Shown here in pieces: positions 1 through 8,340 of a DNA stretch of 64,000 nt (its first letter is position 1; every line of letters starts with the position of its first letter). The DNA comes from AC-43 sp963728855 (GTDB lineage Bacteria > Actinomycetota > Actinomycetes > Mycobacteriales > Micromonosporaceae). Position numbers and translations under genes: made by a program. The notes below the pieces were generated by a model. That model was not told where the DNA came from and made no database searches. It worked only from the letters and a program-made list of their open reading frames with translations. The stretch is from positions 186,001-250,000 of the forward strand of contig CAVSLN010000001.1 of assembly GCA_963728855.1 (NCBI GenBank), given 5' to 3'.

Positions 1-1134
1 CGGTTCGACGGAGTCGCCCTCGGCGCGCTGCGGGTGCCGGCCGGTGCCATCGCGGCGGCCGGCGAGGCGCTCGACCCGGTCGTGCGGGCCGCGCTCGGCG
101 TGGCCATCGAACGGGCCCGGCTCGTGCACGCCGCGCAGCGCCGCGAGGACGTGACGACCCAGGTGGTACCCGGCGGTACCGTCACCCAGCGGTGGCGCCC
201 GGTGTCCCGGGTCGGCCTCTACGTCCCCGGTGGCCTCGCGGTGTACCCGTCGAGCGTCGTGATGAACGTGGTCCCGGCCCAGGTCGCCGGGGTCGAGTCG
301 ATCGCGGTCACCAGCCCGCCGCAGAAGGAGACCGGCCTGCCGCACCCGCACATCCTCGCCGCCTGCGCACTGCTCGGCGTCGACGAGGTGTACGCGGTCG
401 GTGGTGCCCAGGCCGTTGCCATGCTCGCCTACGGCACTGCCGAGTCCACGCCCGTCGACCTCGTCACCGGCCCCGGCAACGTATGGGTCACCGCGGCCAA
501 GCGGCTCGTCCGCGGCGTGGTCGGGATCGACGCCGAGGCCGGCCCGACCGAGATCGCGGTACTCGCCGACGACACCGCCGATCCCCGGCACGTGGCCGCC
601 GACCTGATCAGCCAGGCCGAGCACGACCCGCTGGCGGCGAGCGTGCTGGTGACAACGTCGAGCCCGCTCCTGGCCGCGGTCGAGGACGAGCTGGCCCGGC
701 AGGTCGACGCGACCAAGCACACCGAGCGGGTCACCGCCGCGCTCACCGGTACGCAGTCGGCCGCCGTGCTGGTCGATGACATCGAGGCGGCTCTACGGGT
801 CGTGGACGCGTACGGCGCCGAGCACCTGGAGATTCAGGCACGGGACGCCCGTACGGTCGCCGAGCGGGTACGCAACGCCGGCGCGATCTTCGTCGGCCCC
901 TGGTCGCCGGTCTCGCTCGGCGACTACTGCGCCGGTTCCAACCACGTCCTGCCCACCGGCGGCTGCGCCCGGCACTCGTCCGGGCTGTCCGTGCAGACGT
1001 TCCTGCGCGGGGTACAGCTCATCGAGTACTCGCCGGACGCCCTGCAGGACGTCGCGCCCCACGTGGTGGCCCTGGCCAACGCGGAGGACCTCCCGGCGCA
1101 CGGGCAGGCCGTGACGGCGCGGTTCGCCTCATGA
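1..1134 (+). CDS. hisD: Histidinol dehydrogenase, 5' end cut by window
   Basis: Catalyses the last two steps of histidine synthesis in the cytoplasm, oxidising L-histidinol through the aldehyde to L-histidine with two NAD+. The frame is open from base 1, so about 377 residues are visible and roughly 60 N-terminal residues lie outside the window. The zinc and catalytic regions are present: LISQAEHDP carries the Gln and His ligands, YGAEHLEI the general-base Glu-His pair, and GDYCAGSNHVLPTGG the Asp ligand. The stop overlaps the hisC start as ATGA, so the two are translationally coupled as first visible genes of the operon. Confidence 0.97.
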   Translation, partial: RFDGVALGALRVPAGAIAAAGEALDPVVRAALGVAIERARLVHAAQRREDVTTQVVPGGTVTQRWRPVSRVGLYVPGGLAVYPSSVVMNVVPAQVAGVESIAVTSPPQKETGLPHPHILAACALLGVDEVYAVGGAQAVAMLAYGTAESTPVDLVTGPGNVWVTAAKRLVRGVVGIDAEAGPTEIAVLADDTADPRHVAADLISQAEHDPLAASVLVTTSSPLLAAVEDELARQVDATKHTERVTAALTGTQSAAVLVDDIEAALRVVDAYGAEHLEIQARDARTVAERVRNAGAIFVGPWSPVSLGDYCAGSNHVLPTGGCARHSSGLSVQTFLRGVQLIEYSPDALQDVAPHVVALANAEDLPAHGQAVTARFAS

Positions 1135-2192
1135 GCCTCCCCATCCGCGAGGACCTGAAGGGACTGTCGCCCTACGGGGCGCCGCAGCTCGACGTCGCCG
1201 TACGGCTGAACACGAACGAGAACTCGTACCCGCTGCCGGACGAGGTGGTGGCCGGGGTCGAGAAGGCGCTGTCCGGCGTGCTGCGCGACCTGAACCGGTA
1301 CCCGGACCGGGACGCGGTCGCGCTGCGCGCCGATCTCGCCGCGTACCTGGGCCACGGCCTGAGCGCCGCGCAGCTCTGGGCCGCCAACGGCTCCAACGAG
1401 GTGCAGCAGCAGCTGTTGCAGGTCTTCGGCGGCCCGGGGCGGGTGGCGCTCGGGTTCACCCCGGGGTACTCGATGCACCCGCTGCTCGCGGTGGCCACCG
1501 GTACGGGCTGGGTGGACGGGCGGCGTGGGGACGACTTCGGGCTCACCCCGGCCGCGGTGGCCGAGCAGATCGAGGCGCACCGGCCGGACCTGGTGTTCCT
1601 GTGCTCGCCCAACAACCCGACCGGTACGGCCCTGCCGCTCGACGTCATCGAGGCCGCCCTCGCCACCGCGCCCGGCATGGTGGTCGTGGACGAGGCGTAC
1701 GCGGAGTTCCGCCGGCCGGGTACCCCCAGCGCGCTGGGCCTGCTGCCCGGGCACGAACGGCTCGTGGTGACGCGGACGATGAGCAAGGCGTTCGCGTTCG
1801 CCGGGGCGCGCGTCGGGTACCTCGCCGCCGATCCCGCGGTGGTGGACGCGGTGCAGCTGGTCCGGCTGCCCTACCACCTCTCGGCTCTCACCCAGGCCGC
1901 CGCCCGCGCGGCGCTGTCGCACGCCGACGTGCTGCTGGCCACGGTCGAGGCGATCAAGGAGCAGCGCGACCGGATCGTGTCCACGCTGCGCGGCTTCGGC
2001 CTGACCGTCGCGGACAGCGACGCCAACTTCGTGCTGTTCGGCCGGTTCCGCGAGCAGAAGGCGATCTGGCAGGCCCTGCTCGTGAAGGGCGTGCTGGTCC
2101 GCGACGTCGGCCTGGCCGGCTGGCTGCGGGTCACCGCCGGGACGCCCGCCGAGACCTCGGCCTTCCTCGACGCGGTAAAGGAGCTGTTGTGA
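1131..2192 (+). CDS. hisC: Histidinol-phosphate aminotransferase
   Basis: PLP-dependent fold-type I aminotransferase that makes L-histidinol phosphate from imidazole-acetol phosphate using glutamate. The 353-residue length is normal for the family. Visible signatures are SPNNPTG in the substrate and cofactor region, VVDEAYAEF with the PLP-pyridine Asp, and TRTMSKAFAFAGARVGY containing the Schiff-base lysine. The ATG lies in an ATGA overlap with hisD, and the stop overlaps the GTG of hisB, so the gene is embedded in a tightly coupled operon. Confidence 0.96.
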   Translation: MSLPIREDLKGLSPYGAPQLDVAVRLNTNENSYPLPDEVVAGVEKALSGVLRDLNRYPDRDAVALRADLAAYLGHGLSAAQLWAANGSNEVQQQLLQVFGGPGRVALGFTPGYSMHPLLAVATGTGWVDGRRGDDFGLTPAAVAEQIEAHRPDLVFLCSPNNPTGTALPLDVIEAALATAPGMVVVDEAYAEFRRPGTPSALGLLPGHERLVVTRTMSKAFAFAGARVGYLAADPAVVDAVQLVRLPYHLSALTQAAARAALSHADVLLATVEAIKEQRDRIVSTLRGFGLTVADSDANFVLFGRFREQKAIWQALLVKGVLVRDVGLAGWLRVTAGTPAETSAFLDAVKELL

Positions 2193-2797
2193 CTCGAAGC
2201 GCGCGGATCGAGCGGTCGACCACCGAGAGCAAGGTCATGGTCGAGCTGGATCTGGACGGGTCCGGGATCAGTGAGATATCGACCGGTATCGGTTTCTTCG
2301 ACCACATGCTCGGCCAGATCGCCAAGCACGGCGCGGTCGACCTCCGGGTGTCGACGCAGGGTGACCTCGAGGTCGATGCCCACCACACCATCGAGGACAC
2401 CGCGCTCGCGCTCGGCGCGGCGCTCGCCGAGGCGCTGGGCGACAAGAAGGGCATCCGGCGGTACGGGGCGGCCCTGATCCCGCTCGACGAGGTCCTCGTG
2501 CAGGCGGCCGTGGACCTGTCCGGCCGGCCGTATGTGGTGCACGACGAGCCGGCGCTGGCGCCGTACATCGGTCCGGTGTACCCGACGTCGATGACCCGGC
2601 ACGTCTGGGAGTCCCTCGGCCACGCGGCCCGGGTCACGCTGCACGTCTGCGTGCTGAGGGCGGCCGGTCCCGGTACCCAGCCAGACGCGCACCACGTCGT
2701 CGAGGCCCAGTTCAAGGCGGTGGCCCGGGCACTGCGCGACGCGGTCTCGCCCGATCCCCGTACGGGCGGGGTGCCGAGCACCAAGGGCGTGTTGTGA
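2189..2797 (+). CDS. hisB: Imidazoleglycerol-phosphate dehydratase
   Basis: Mn-dependent dehydratase converting imidazole glycerol phosphate to imidazole acetol phosphate. At 202 residues it is the monofunctional form without the histidinol-phosphatase domain of enterobacterial HisB. The metal-binding signatures are GFFDHML, HHTIEDTAL and DAHHVVEAQFKA. The start is the GTG that overlaps the hisC stop, giving a protein beginning MTRSARIERST, which matches the family N-terminus. Longer in-frame starts lie inside hisC and are unlikely. A 68-bp spacer separates it from the next gene. Confidence 0.96.
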   Translation: MTRSARIERSTTESKVMVELDLDGSGISEISTGIGFFDHMLGQIAKHGAVDLRVSTQGDLEVDAHHTIEDTALALGAALAEALGDKKGIRRYGAALIPLDEVLVQAAVDLSGRPYVVHDEPALAPYIGPVYPTSMTRHVWESLGHAARVTLHVCVLRAAGPGTQPDAHHVVEAQFKAVARALRDAVSPDPRTGGVPSTKGVL

Positions 2798-2865
2798 GCG
2801 AGGCGACGTGCGGCGGCGGGCGGCGCACCAGGGCGCTTCGCGGAGCGAACGGAGAGGTGCGGTAG

Positions 2866-3033
2866 ATGTTCCCGGTCATGCTCGTGGCGGTGGGCGGGCT
2901 CCTGCTGGGCGGCGCCTGGTCACTGCGCGGCCAGGGGGCACCCCGTGCGGTGGTGGTCCTCGTCATCGTGTTCGCCGTGCTGGCGCTGACCAGTGGCGTG
3001 CTGTGGATGCTGCCGAAGGGTACGTTCCAATGA
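2866..3033 (+). CDS. Small two-helix membrane protein in his operon
   Basis: A 55-residue gene placed between hisB and hisH. It begins MFPVMLVAVGG and is nearly all hydrophobic, with two predicted membrane helices at about residues 2-19 and 28-50 separated by a short basic loop (LRGQGAPR). A GGAGAGG ribosome site lies 7-8 nt before the ATG, and its stop overlaps the hisH start (ATGA), which strongly supports translation and coupling to hisH. No catalytic function can be assigned. I infer a role linked to the operon only from position. Confidence 0.75.
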   Translation: MFPVMLVAVGGLLLGGAWSLRGQGAPRAVVVLVIVFAVLALTSGVLWMLPKGTFQ

Positions 3034-3641
3034 GCCCGACCGTCGTCGTGCTGGACTACGGGTCGGGCAACCTGCGGTCGGCGCAGCGGGCGCTGGCGCG
3101 GGCCGGGGCCTCGGTCACCGTGACGCCGGACCTGGCCGCGGCGGCCGACGCCGACGGGCTCGTCGTCCCCGGCGTCGGCGCGTACGCCGCCTGCATGGCC
3201 GGCATCGACGCGCTCGGCGCCGGACCGGTGATCGCGGGCCGGGTGGCCGCCGGCGCGCCGGTCCTCGGCATCTGCGTCGGGATGCAGGTGCTCTTCGACC
3301 ACGGCGAGGAGCACGGCGTGGTGACCAAGGGCCTGGGCCTGCTGCCCGGCGGGGTGACCCGGTTGGTCGCCGAACGGGTACCGCACATGGGCTGGAACAC
3401 GGTCATCGCGCCGGCCGGCTCGGTACTGTTCGACGGGCTGCCCGCGGGTACCCGGTTCTACTTCGTGCACTCGTACGCCGCGACGCCTGTCGAGGGGCAG
3501 GGGCTGGTCACGCTCACCGAGCACGGCGCCCCGTTCGTCGCGGCCGCCGAGCGCGGAAGCCTCGCGGCCACCCAGTTCCATCCGGAGAAGTCCGGGGACG
3601 CCGGCGCGGTACTGCTGCGCAACTGGGTCGGCGGGTTGTGA
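3030..3641 (+). CDS. hisH: Imidazole glycerol phosphate synthase, glutaminase subunit
   Basis: Class I glutamine amidotransferase that releases ammonia from glutamine and channels it to HisF. It has 203 residues. The nucleophile Cys sits in GICVGMQVLF, and the His-Glu pair in TQFHPEKS; the oxyanion region is VVPGVGAY. The start ATG at 3030 overlaps the stop of the upstream small membrane protein. Longer in-frame starts would overlap that gene and give an atypical N-terminus. The partner HisF is encoded about 1.2 kb downstream in the same operon. Confidence 0.96.
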   Translation: MSPTVVVLDYGSGNLRSAQRALARAGASVTVTPDLAAAADADGLVVPGVGAYAACMAGIDALGAGPVIAGRVAAGAPVLGICVGMQVLFDHGEEHGVVTKGLGLLPGGVTRLVAERVPHMGWNTVIAPAGSVLFDGLPAGTRFYFVHSYAATPVEGQGLVTLTEHGAPFVAAAERGSLAATQFHPEKSGDAGAVLLRNWVGGL

Positions 3642-3759
3642 GCAAGCGGAGCGACGCGGCGGCGCCGGCCCGGTGCGACGCGCCGACGGATGTCGTTGCG
3701 CGGCGGACCGGGTCGGGGTCGTCTCTGGGCGCCGTGGAGCGCGCGACCCAGGGAGCACA

Positions 3760-4080
3760 GTGAGCAGGGAGCGGGCGCTGCGGCGGGCGGCCCGGCTGGC
3801 GGAGGCGGAGCGGGAACGGGTACGGCGCTCGCGGCGGGCGGGGCGGACAGCCCGGCGCCGGGAGCTGGTGCAGCGGCTCGCTCAGCCGCGACGGCGCACC
3901 GGCCGGCTGTACGTCCGGCGCGCGTACGCTCAGCGGGTCGCGATCGCGGTCGCCACGGTGGCCGTACTCGCGTTCGTCTGGTGGGAGTTCGACGACCTCG
4001 CCACCCGGCTCGCGTTGACCGTACTGGTGGCCGTCGCGGCCCCAGCGGCGGTCGTGCTCACCTTCGACCGCCACCGTTAG
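3760..4080 (+). CDS. Small basic membrane protein between hisH and priA
   Basis: About 106 residues. The first 60 are strongly basic and alpha-helical in character (repeated Arg and Glu, for example RRAARLAEAERERVRRS), followed by two predicted membrane helices at about residues 62-78 and 84-101. The chosen start is a GTG preceded by a GGGAG ribosome site about 5 nt upstream; an upstream ATG at 3673 in the same frame gives a poorly typed leader. Its stop lies 9 bp before priA and just before the AGGAG of that gene. Proteins of this kind are often seen in actinobacterial his operons, but the function is unknown. Confidence 0.65.
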   Translation: MSRERALRRAARLAEAERERVRRSRRAGRTARRRELVQRLAQPRRRTGRLYVRRAYAQRVAIAVATVAVLAFVWWEFDDLATRLALTVLVAVAAPAAVVLTFDRHR

Positions 4081-4089
4081 GAGATACCG

Positions 4090-4809
4090 ATGCTCACCCT
4101 GCTCCCCGCCGTCGACGTCGCCGACGGCCAGGCCGTACGCCTGGTGCAAGGCGCGGCCGGCAGCGAGACCGCGTACGGCGACCCGGTGGACGCCGCGCTG
4201 GCCTGGCAGCGGGACGGCGCGACCTGGGTGCACCTGGTGGACCTGGACGCCGCGTTCGGACGTGGGTCCAACGCGGCGCTGCTCGCCGACGTGGTCCGCC
4301 GGTTGGACGTCAACGTGGAGCTGTCCGGCGGGATCCGGGACGACGCTTCGCTGCGTGCGGCGCTGGCCACCGGCGCCGCACGGGTGAACATCGGCACCGC
4401 CGCGCTGGAGGACCCGCAGTGGTGCGACCGGGTCGTCGGCGAGTACGGCGACCGGGTCGCGGTCGGGCTCGACGTACGGGGCCGCACGCTCGCCGCCCGC
4501 GGCTGGACCCGCGAGGGCGGCGACCTGTACGAGGTGCTGGAGCGGCTGAACAAGGCCGGCTGCGCCCGGTACGTGGTCACCGACATCATGAAGGACGGCA
4601 CCATGCGCGGCCCGAACCTGGACCTGCTGCGGGAGGTCTGCGCACACACCGACGCGCCGGTGATCGCGTCCGGCGGAGTGTCCACACTGGACGACCTGCG
4701 CGCACTGGCGGGGCTGGAGCCGGTCGGGGTCGAGGGTGTGATCGCGGGCAAGGCGCTGTACGCGGGAGCGTTCACCGTCGCTTCGGCCTTGGCGGTGCTG
4801 GCGGCGTGA
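4090..4809 (+). CDS. priA: PriA, bifunctional HisA/TrpF isomerase
   Basis: A 239-residue beta-alpha barrel that isomerises ProFAR in histidine synthesis and, in actinomycetes, also phosphoribosyl anthranilate in tryptophan synthesis. The two catalytic aspartates are in LLPAVDVADG and VVTDIMKDGTMRGPN. The loop containing AARGWTREGGDL is the PriA hallmark that carries the substrate-switching Trp and Arg. The trp cluster at 29.5-35 kb has no trpF, which fits the dual role. An AGGAG site lies 6 nt before the ATG. A monofunctional HisA is less likely because of the loop. Confidence 0.93.
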   Translation: MLTLLPAVDVADGQAVRLVQGAAGSETAYGDPVDAALAWQRDGATWVHLVDLDAAFGRGSNAALLADVVRRLDVNVELSGGIRDDASLRAALATGAARVNIGTAALEDPQWCDRVVGEYGDRVAVGLDVRGRTLAARGWTREGGDLYEVLERLNKAGCARYVVTDIMKDGTMRGPNLDLLREVCAHTDAPVIASGGVSTLDDLRALAGLEPVGVEGVIAGKALYAGAFTVASALAVLAA

Positions 4810-4859
4810 TCGAGCGGTCCGGAACTGTTCGTCGAGGTCGAAGTGGAGGCGTTCGTACC

Positions 4860-5621
4860 GTGAGCGTGGCCGTACGGGTGATCCCGTGCCTGGACGTGGA
4901 CGCCGGCCGGGTCGTGAAGGGCGTGAACTTCCTCGACCTGCGCGACGCCGGGGACCCGGTCGAGCGGGCCGCCGCCTACGACGCCGCCGGCGCGGACGAG
5001 CTGACCTTCCTGGATGTCACCGCCTCGGCCGACGGGCGGTCCACGATGCTCGACGTGGTGCGGCGAACGGCCGAGTCGGTGTTCATCCCGCTCACCGTCG
5101 GGGGCGGGGTCCGTACCGTGTCCGATGTGGACACGCTGCTGCGCGCCGGTGCCGACAAAGTGGGCGTGAACACCGCGGCGATCGCCCGGCCCGAGCTGAT
5201 CGGGGAGATCGCCGATCGGTTCGGGCGGCAGGTGCTGGTGCTGTCGCTGGACGTGCGGCGCTCACCGGAAACGTACAGCGGGTTCGAGGTCACGACGCAC
5301 GGTGGCCGGCGCAGCGCCGGGCTCGACGCGGTGGAGTGGGCCGCTCGGGGCGCCGAGCTTGGCGCCGGCGAGATCCTGCTCAACTCGATGGACGCCGACG
5401 GCACCAAGGACGGCTTCGACCTGGCGCTGATCCGGGCGGTGCGGGCGGCCGTGCACATCCCGGTCATCGCCTCGGGCGGGGCCGGCGCGGTCGCGCACTT
5501 CCCGCCGGCCGTGGCCGCCGGGGCCGACGCGGTCCTGGCCGCGAGCGTCTTCCACTTCGGCGAGCTCGCCATCGGCGAGGTCAAGGATGCCCTGCGCGAC
5601 GCCGGCCACCCGGTCCGCTGA
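4860..5621 (+). CDS. hisF: Imidazole glycerol phosphate synthase, cyclase subunit
   Basis: A 253-residue TIM barrel that uses ammonia from HisH to convert PRFAR to imidazole glycerol phosphate and AICAR. The two catalytic aspartates are seen in RVIPCLDVDAGRVVKG and LNSMDADGTKDG, and the C-terminal phosphate loop ASGGAGA is intact. The GTG start follows GTGGAG by about 12 nt and gives MSVAVRVIPCL, typical of the family. The gene begins 50 bp after priA. In many actinomycetes hisI follows directly; here it lies 24 kb away. Confidence 0.96.
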   Translation: MSVAVRVIPCLDVDAGRVVKGVNFLDLRDAGDPVERAAAYDAAGADELTFLDVTASADGRSTMLDVVRRTAESVFIPLTVGGGVRTVSDVDTLLRAGADKVGVNTAAIARPELIGEIADRFGRQVLVLSLDVRRSPETYSGFEVTTHGGRRSAGLDAVEWAARGAELGAGEILLNSMDADGTKDGFDLALIRAVRAAVHIPVIASGGAGAVAHFPPAVAAGADAVLAASVFHFGELAIGEVKDALRDAGHPVR

Positions 5622-5752
5622 TTCAAGAAACCGGGGGCGACCGTTTGGGAGATGCTCGCCGAAGGCAGGCCGACCGGGGATGGACAGTAAGGGCTCTCAG
5701 GCTACTCATCGCCCCGAGCGTGTGGAGCCGGCCGCCGCCTCCTGGTCGGTAC

Positions 5753-7084
5753 TCACCGGCGTAGCGCGGGCAGCGGGGCGCCGGGGTCCCGCGGGACGAG
5801 GTCGCGGGTGTCGGCGAGGCGTTCGAGCAGGTCAGCGGCGAGGGCCGGGCCGCCGGCCGCGCGTAGGTCGGCACTGACCGCCGCCGCTGTGGCGCGATAG
5901 CGCGGGTCGTTCAGCGCCTGGTGGACCGCGGTATGGACCTGCCGAGGCGTGGGGGTCGAGGTACGCATGTCGATGCCGACGCCAGCGTACGCGACCCGGC
6001 GTGCCACGTCGGGCTTCTCCTCAAAGGCCGGGGCCACGACCAGCGGCACGCCCGCGTGCAGCGCGGTGAGGTGCCCGCCGTATCCGCCGTTGGTGACCAT
6101 GACGTCGACGTGCGGCATCAGCGGCCCGAACGGTAGGTAGGGCACCACCCGGGCGTTGGCCGGCAAAGGCAGCAGCGACGACAGCGCCTCGGCGGTGCAC
6201 TTGGGGCCGGTCGCTACCACCAGGGTGGCGGGGTCGTCGGCGAAGGCGCGCAAGGTAGGCACGACCAACTGTTCCAGGTCGCTGGCCACGGTTCCCTGGG
6301 TAACCAGTACGACCCGCTCGGCCGTGTGCATGTCGCCCCACCACGACGGCTGCTGGACCGACTCGGGCGGAGGCGGGGGCAGCAGCGCGCCGACGAAGTG
6401 CAGCTGCGCCGGCCAGGTCCGGCGTGGATACTCCATAGCCGGGACACCAGCCTGCAGGTACAGGTATGGCGAGACCGGCAGGTCGAACACGGATCGCCCG
6501 TCCGGCTCCACCCCGGCTACGCGGAGTGCGGCGACGCCGGCGGGCTGCACGAACCGGAACAGCACTCGGCGAGTCACGACGTCCAGCGTCCGGTTGCGCA
6601 AGGGCGCCAACCGGCTGGTGGAGGTACGGATCCCGAGCCCGAAATGTGGCACCAGCGGGTCGCGGATACCGATCGCGGTGAACCCGTAGGTCGCCCATGG
6701 CAGACCGTGCTTGCTGTGCAGCGCGTACCCGCAGCCGACGGTCTGGTCGCAGACAACGACGTCGGCGGGGGCATCGGCGAGCGACTCCTCGAGGTCGGCG
6801 ATCTGCGCCGGCAGCGATTCCACGAACCACGTGAGATCAAACCGTGCCTGGTCAAGTCTGCCCAATCCCGCGCGCTCGGGGAACATCACGTCGATGTCCT
6901 CACCGCTGTCCAACGCTCGGCTCGGCGCGACATGGCGGGCGCCCGTCGCCTCCACTCGGGCCTTGTGCCTGCTGCCCGTATAGAACCGCACGTCATGCCC
7001 TCGCTCGACCAGGGCCTGCGAGATCGGCAGCGCGGGGTTGACATGTCCGGCGAATGGCTGGGCGCAGATGACGAACCGGTACAT
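5753..7084 (-). CDS. MGT-family macrolide/aromatic glycosyltransferase
   Basis: A 443-residue GT-B enzyme of family GT1. The N-terminal domain starts MYRFVICAQPFAGHVNP with the usual Rossmann start and acceptor-side loop; the C-terminal domain holds VTQGTVASDLEQLV, VVPYLPFGPLMPHVDVMVTN, and GGYGGHLTALHAGVPLV, which corresponds to the nucleotide-sugar binding motif. I chose the ATG at 7084 because it gives the canonical N-terminus; an upstream in-frame start adds 15 polar residues. It is the last gene of a three-gene minus-strand operon, 46 bp behind the DarB-like ketosynthase, suggesting it glycosylates the ketosynthase product. Sugar and acceptor are unknown. Confidence 0.85.
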   Translation of the reverse strand: MYRFVICAQPFAGHVNPALPISQALVERGHDVRFYTGSRHKARVEATGARHVAPSRALDSGEDIDVMFPERAGLGRLDQARFDLTWFVESLPAQIADLEESLADAPADVVVCDQTVGCGYALHSKHGLPWATYGFTAIGIRDPLVPHFGLGIRTSTSRLAPLRNRTLDVVTRRVLFRFVQPAGVAALRVAGVEPDGRSVFDLPVSPYLYLQAGVPAMEYPRRTWPAQLHFVGALLPPPPPESVQQPSWWGDMHTAERVVLVTQGTVASDLEQLVVPTLRAFADDPATLVVATGPKCTAEALSSLLPLPANARVVPYLPFGPLMPHVDVMVTNGGYGGHLTALHAGVPLVVAPAFEEKPDVARRVAYAGVGIDMRTSTPTPRQVHTAVHQALNDPRYRATAAAVSADLRAAGGPALAADLLERLADTRDLVPRDPGAPLPALRR

Positions 7085-7130
7085 CGGTGATGGCCTTCCG
7101 GGATCGCTGTGCGTGGGGTGTTGTCGCACG

Positions 7131-8291
7131 CTAGACCACCGTGAGCTGCGCGTACCCGTAGGTGAAGCGCGAGCTTTCCGGCACGAAACACAACAGCTTC
7201 TGCCCGGGTCGCAGCCTGCCCTCGTTCAGCAGCTCCTCGAGCATGATGAAGACCGAGGCCGAACCGGTGTTGCCCTTGGCGGTGAGGTTCGTGAACCATC
7301 TGTCCATCGGGATCTCGAACCCGTGCTTGCGCATGGCCTGCTCGACCGGCTGGCGGAAGTACTCCGACGAGTAATGCGGCAGGAGCCAGTCGTACTCCTC
7401 CGCGGTGATGCCGCGCCGGTTGCGAATGATGTCCACGGTCTCGCCACCCAGCTGGGCGATCAGGTCGGCGAGCTGCCGCACGTCCTGCCTGAGTTGGAAG
7501 TAGCCTCGATCGAACGCCGCACGCGGGTTGTCCAGCTGGCGCCAGCCCACCAGCGTGCCGTCGGCCAGCTTCTCGGCGCCGAAGTACATACATGGCTCGG
7601 TGCGGTGCGCCATGGAGATGATTTCGACCCAGTCAATCCGTAGCGAGACCGGAGTGCCCCGTGGCTCGTCGGTGATCAGTACGGCCGCGGCACCGTCGGA
7701 CAGCATCCAACGCAGGAAGTCCGCCTCGAAAGCCACCGCGGGATCGGCGCTGAGCCGCTCGAGGGCGTGGGCGTCGCTGGCCGGGCCATCCCGTTTCTCG
7801 AAGTTCGCCGAACGCAGGCTCGCCGAGGCGAGCTCCGAGGCAGTGGTGATGGCGTTCTTGCTGGCGCCGGACAGCACGCTGAGGTAGCCGTACTTGAACG
7901 CAGTCATGCCACTGCAGCACACCCCGGCGGTACTCACCGTCTCGCACGGCGGGGCGTCCAGCTCGGCATGCACCATCACGGCATGGTTGGGCATCATCTG
8001 GTCGGCGCAGCTCGTGCCGCAGGCAAGACATTCGAGCTCCGCCAGGGAGAAGCCGGTGCGCGCACACAGGGCACGGATCGCCTCGACGGTCAGCGCGCGG
8101 TTGGTGTGCGTCAACTTTCCGGTCGCTCGGTCCATGGCGTAGTGACGGGTCTTGATGCCGTTGTTGCGCAACACGAGCGGTCTGGACCGCGACCGTACGC
8201 CCCAGACCTGCCCCAGCACGCCCTCGATCTCATCGTTGCCGACGGGGTCGTTGGGCAGGAATGCGCCGATACCAGAGATGTACGCAGCCAT
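7131..8291 (-). CDS. KAS III-like ketosynthase of DarB/StlD type
   Basis: A 386-residue thiolase-fold condensing enzyme. The full Cys-His-Asn triad of the FabH class is present: Cys126 in GVCCSGMTA, His306 in WLLPHYSSE and Asn341 in AKGNTGSAS. Compared with housekeeping FabH (about 320 residues) it is longer, as are DarB-type enzymes that couple two beta-ketoacyl or acyl thioesters to cyclohexanediones, the precursors of dialkylresorcinols. That subgroup assignment rests on length and on the upstream DarA-like gene, so it is inference. No acyl carrier protein or acyltransferase gene is adjacent. It shares an operon with its neighbours, with spacers of 46-49 bp. Confidence 0.75.
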   Translation of the reverse strand: MAAYISGIGAFLPNDPVGNDEIEGVLGQVWGVRSRSRPLVLRNNGIKTRHYAMDRATGKLTHTNRALTVEAIRALCARTGFSLAELECLACGTSCADQMMPNHAVMVHAELDAPPCETVSTAGVCCSGMTAFKYGYLSVLSGASKNAITTASELASASLRSANFEKRDGPASDAHALERLSADPAVAFEADFLRWMLSDGAAAVLITDEPRGTPVSLRIDWVEIISMAHRTEPCMYFGAEKLADGTLVGWRQLDNPRAAFDRGYFQLRQDVRQLADLIAQLGGETVDIIRNRRGITAEEYDWLLPHYSSEYFRQPVEQAMRKHGFEIPMDRWFTNLTAKGNTGSASVFIMLEELLNEGRLRPGQKLLCFVPESSRFTYGYAQLTVV

Positions 8292-8340
8292 CGTGTTCGG
8301 TCCCTTCCACCAGCTTCATCAGCAGAAAGGCGCTTGTGAA

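Noticed and set aside
3638..3763. 41-codon frame starting in the hisH stop overlap
   Set aside because: Low complexity, no hydrophobic segment or motif, and it lies in an AGCGA-type spacer. The following GTG at 3760 has its own ribosome site.
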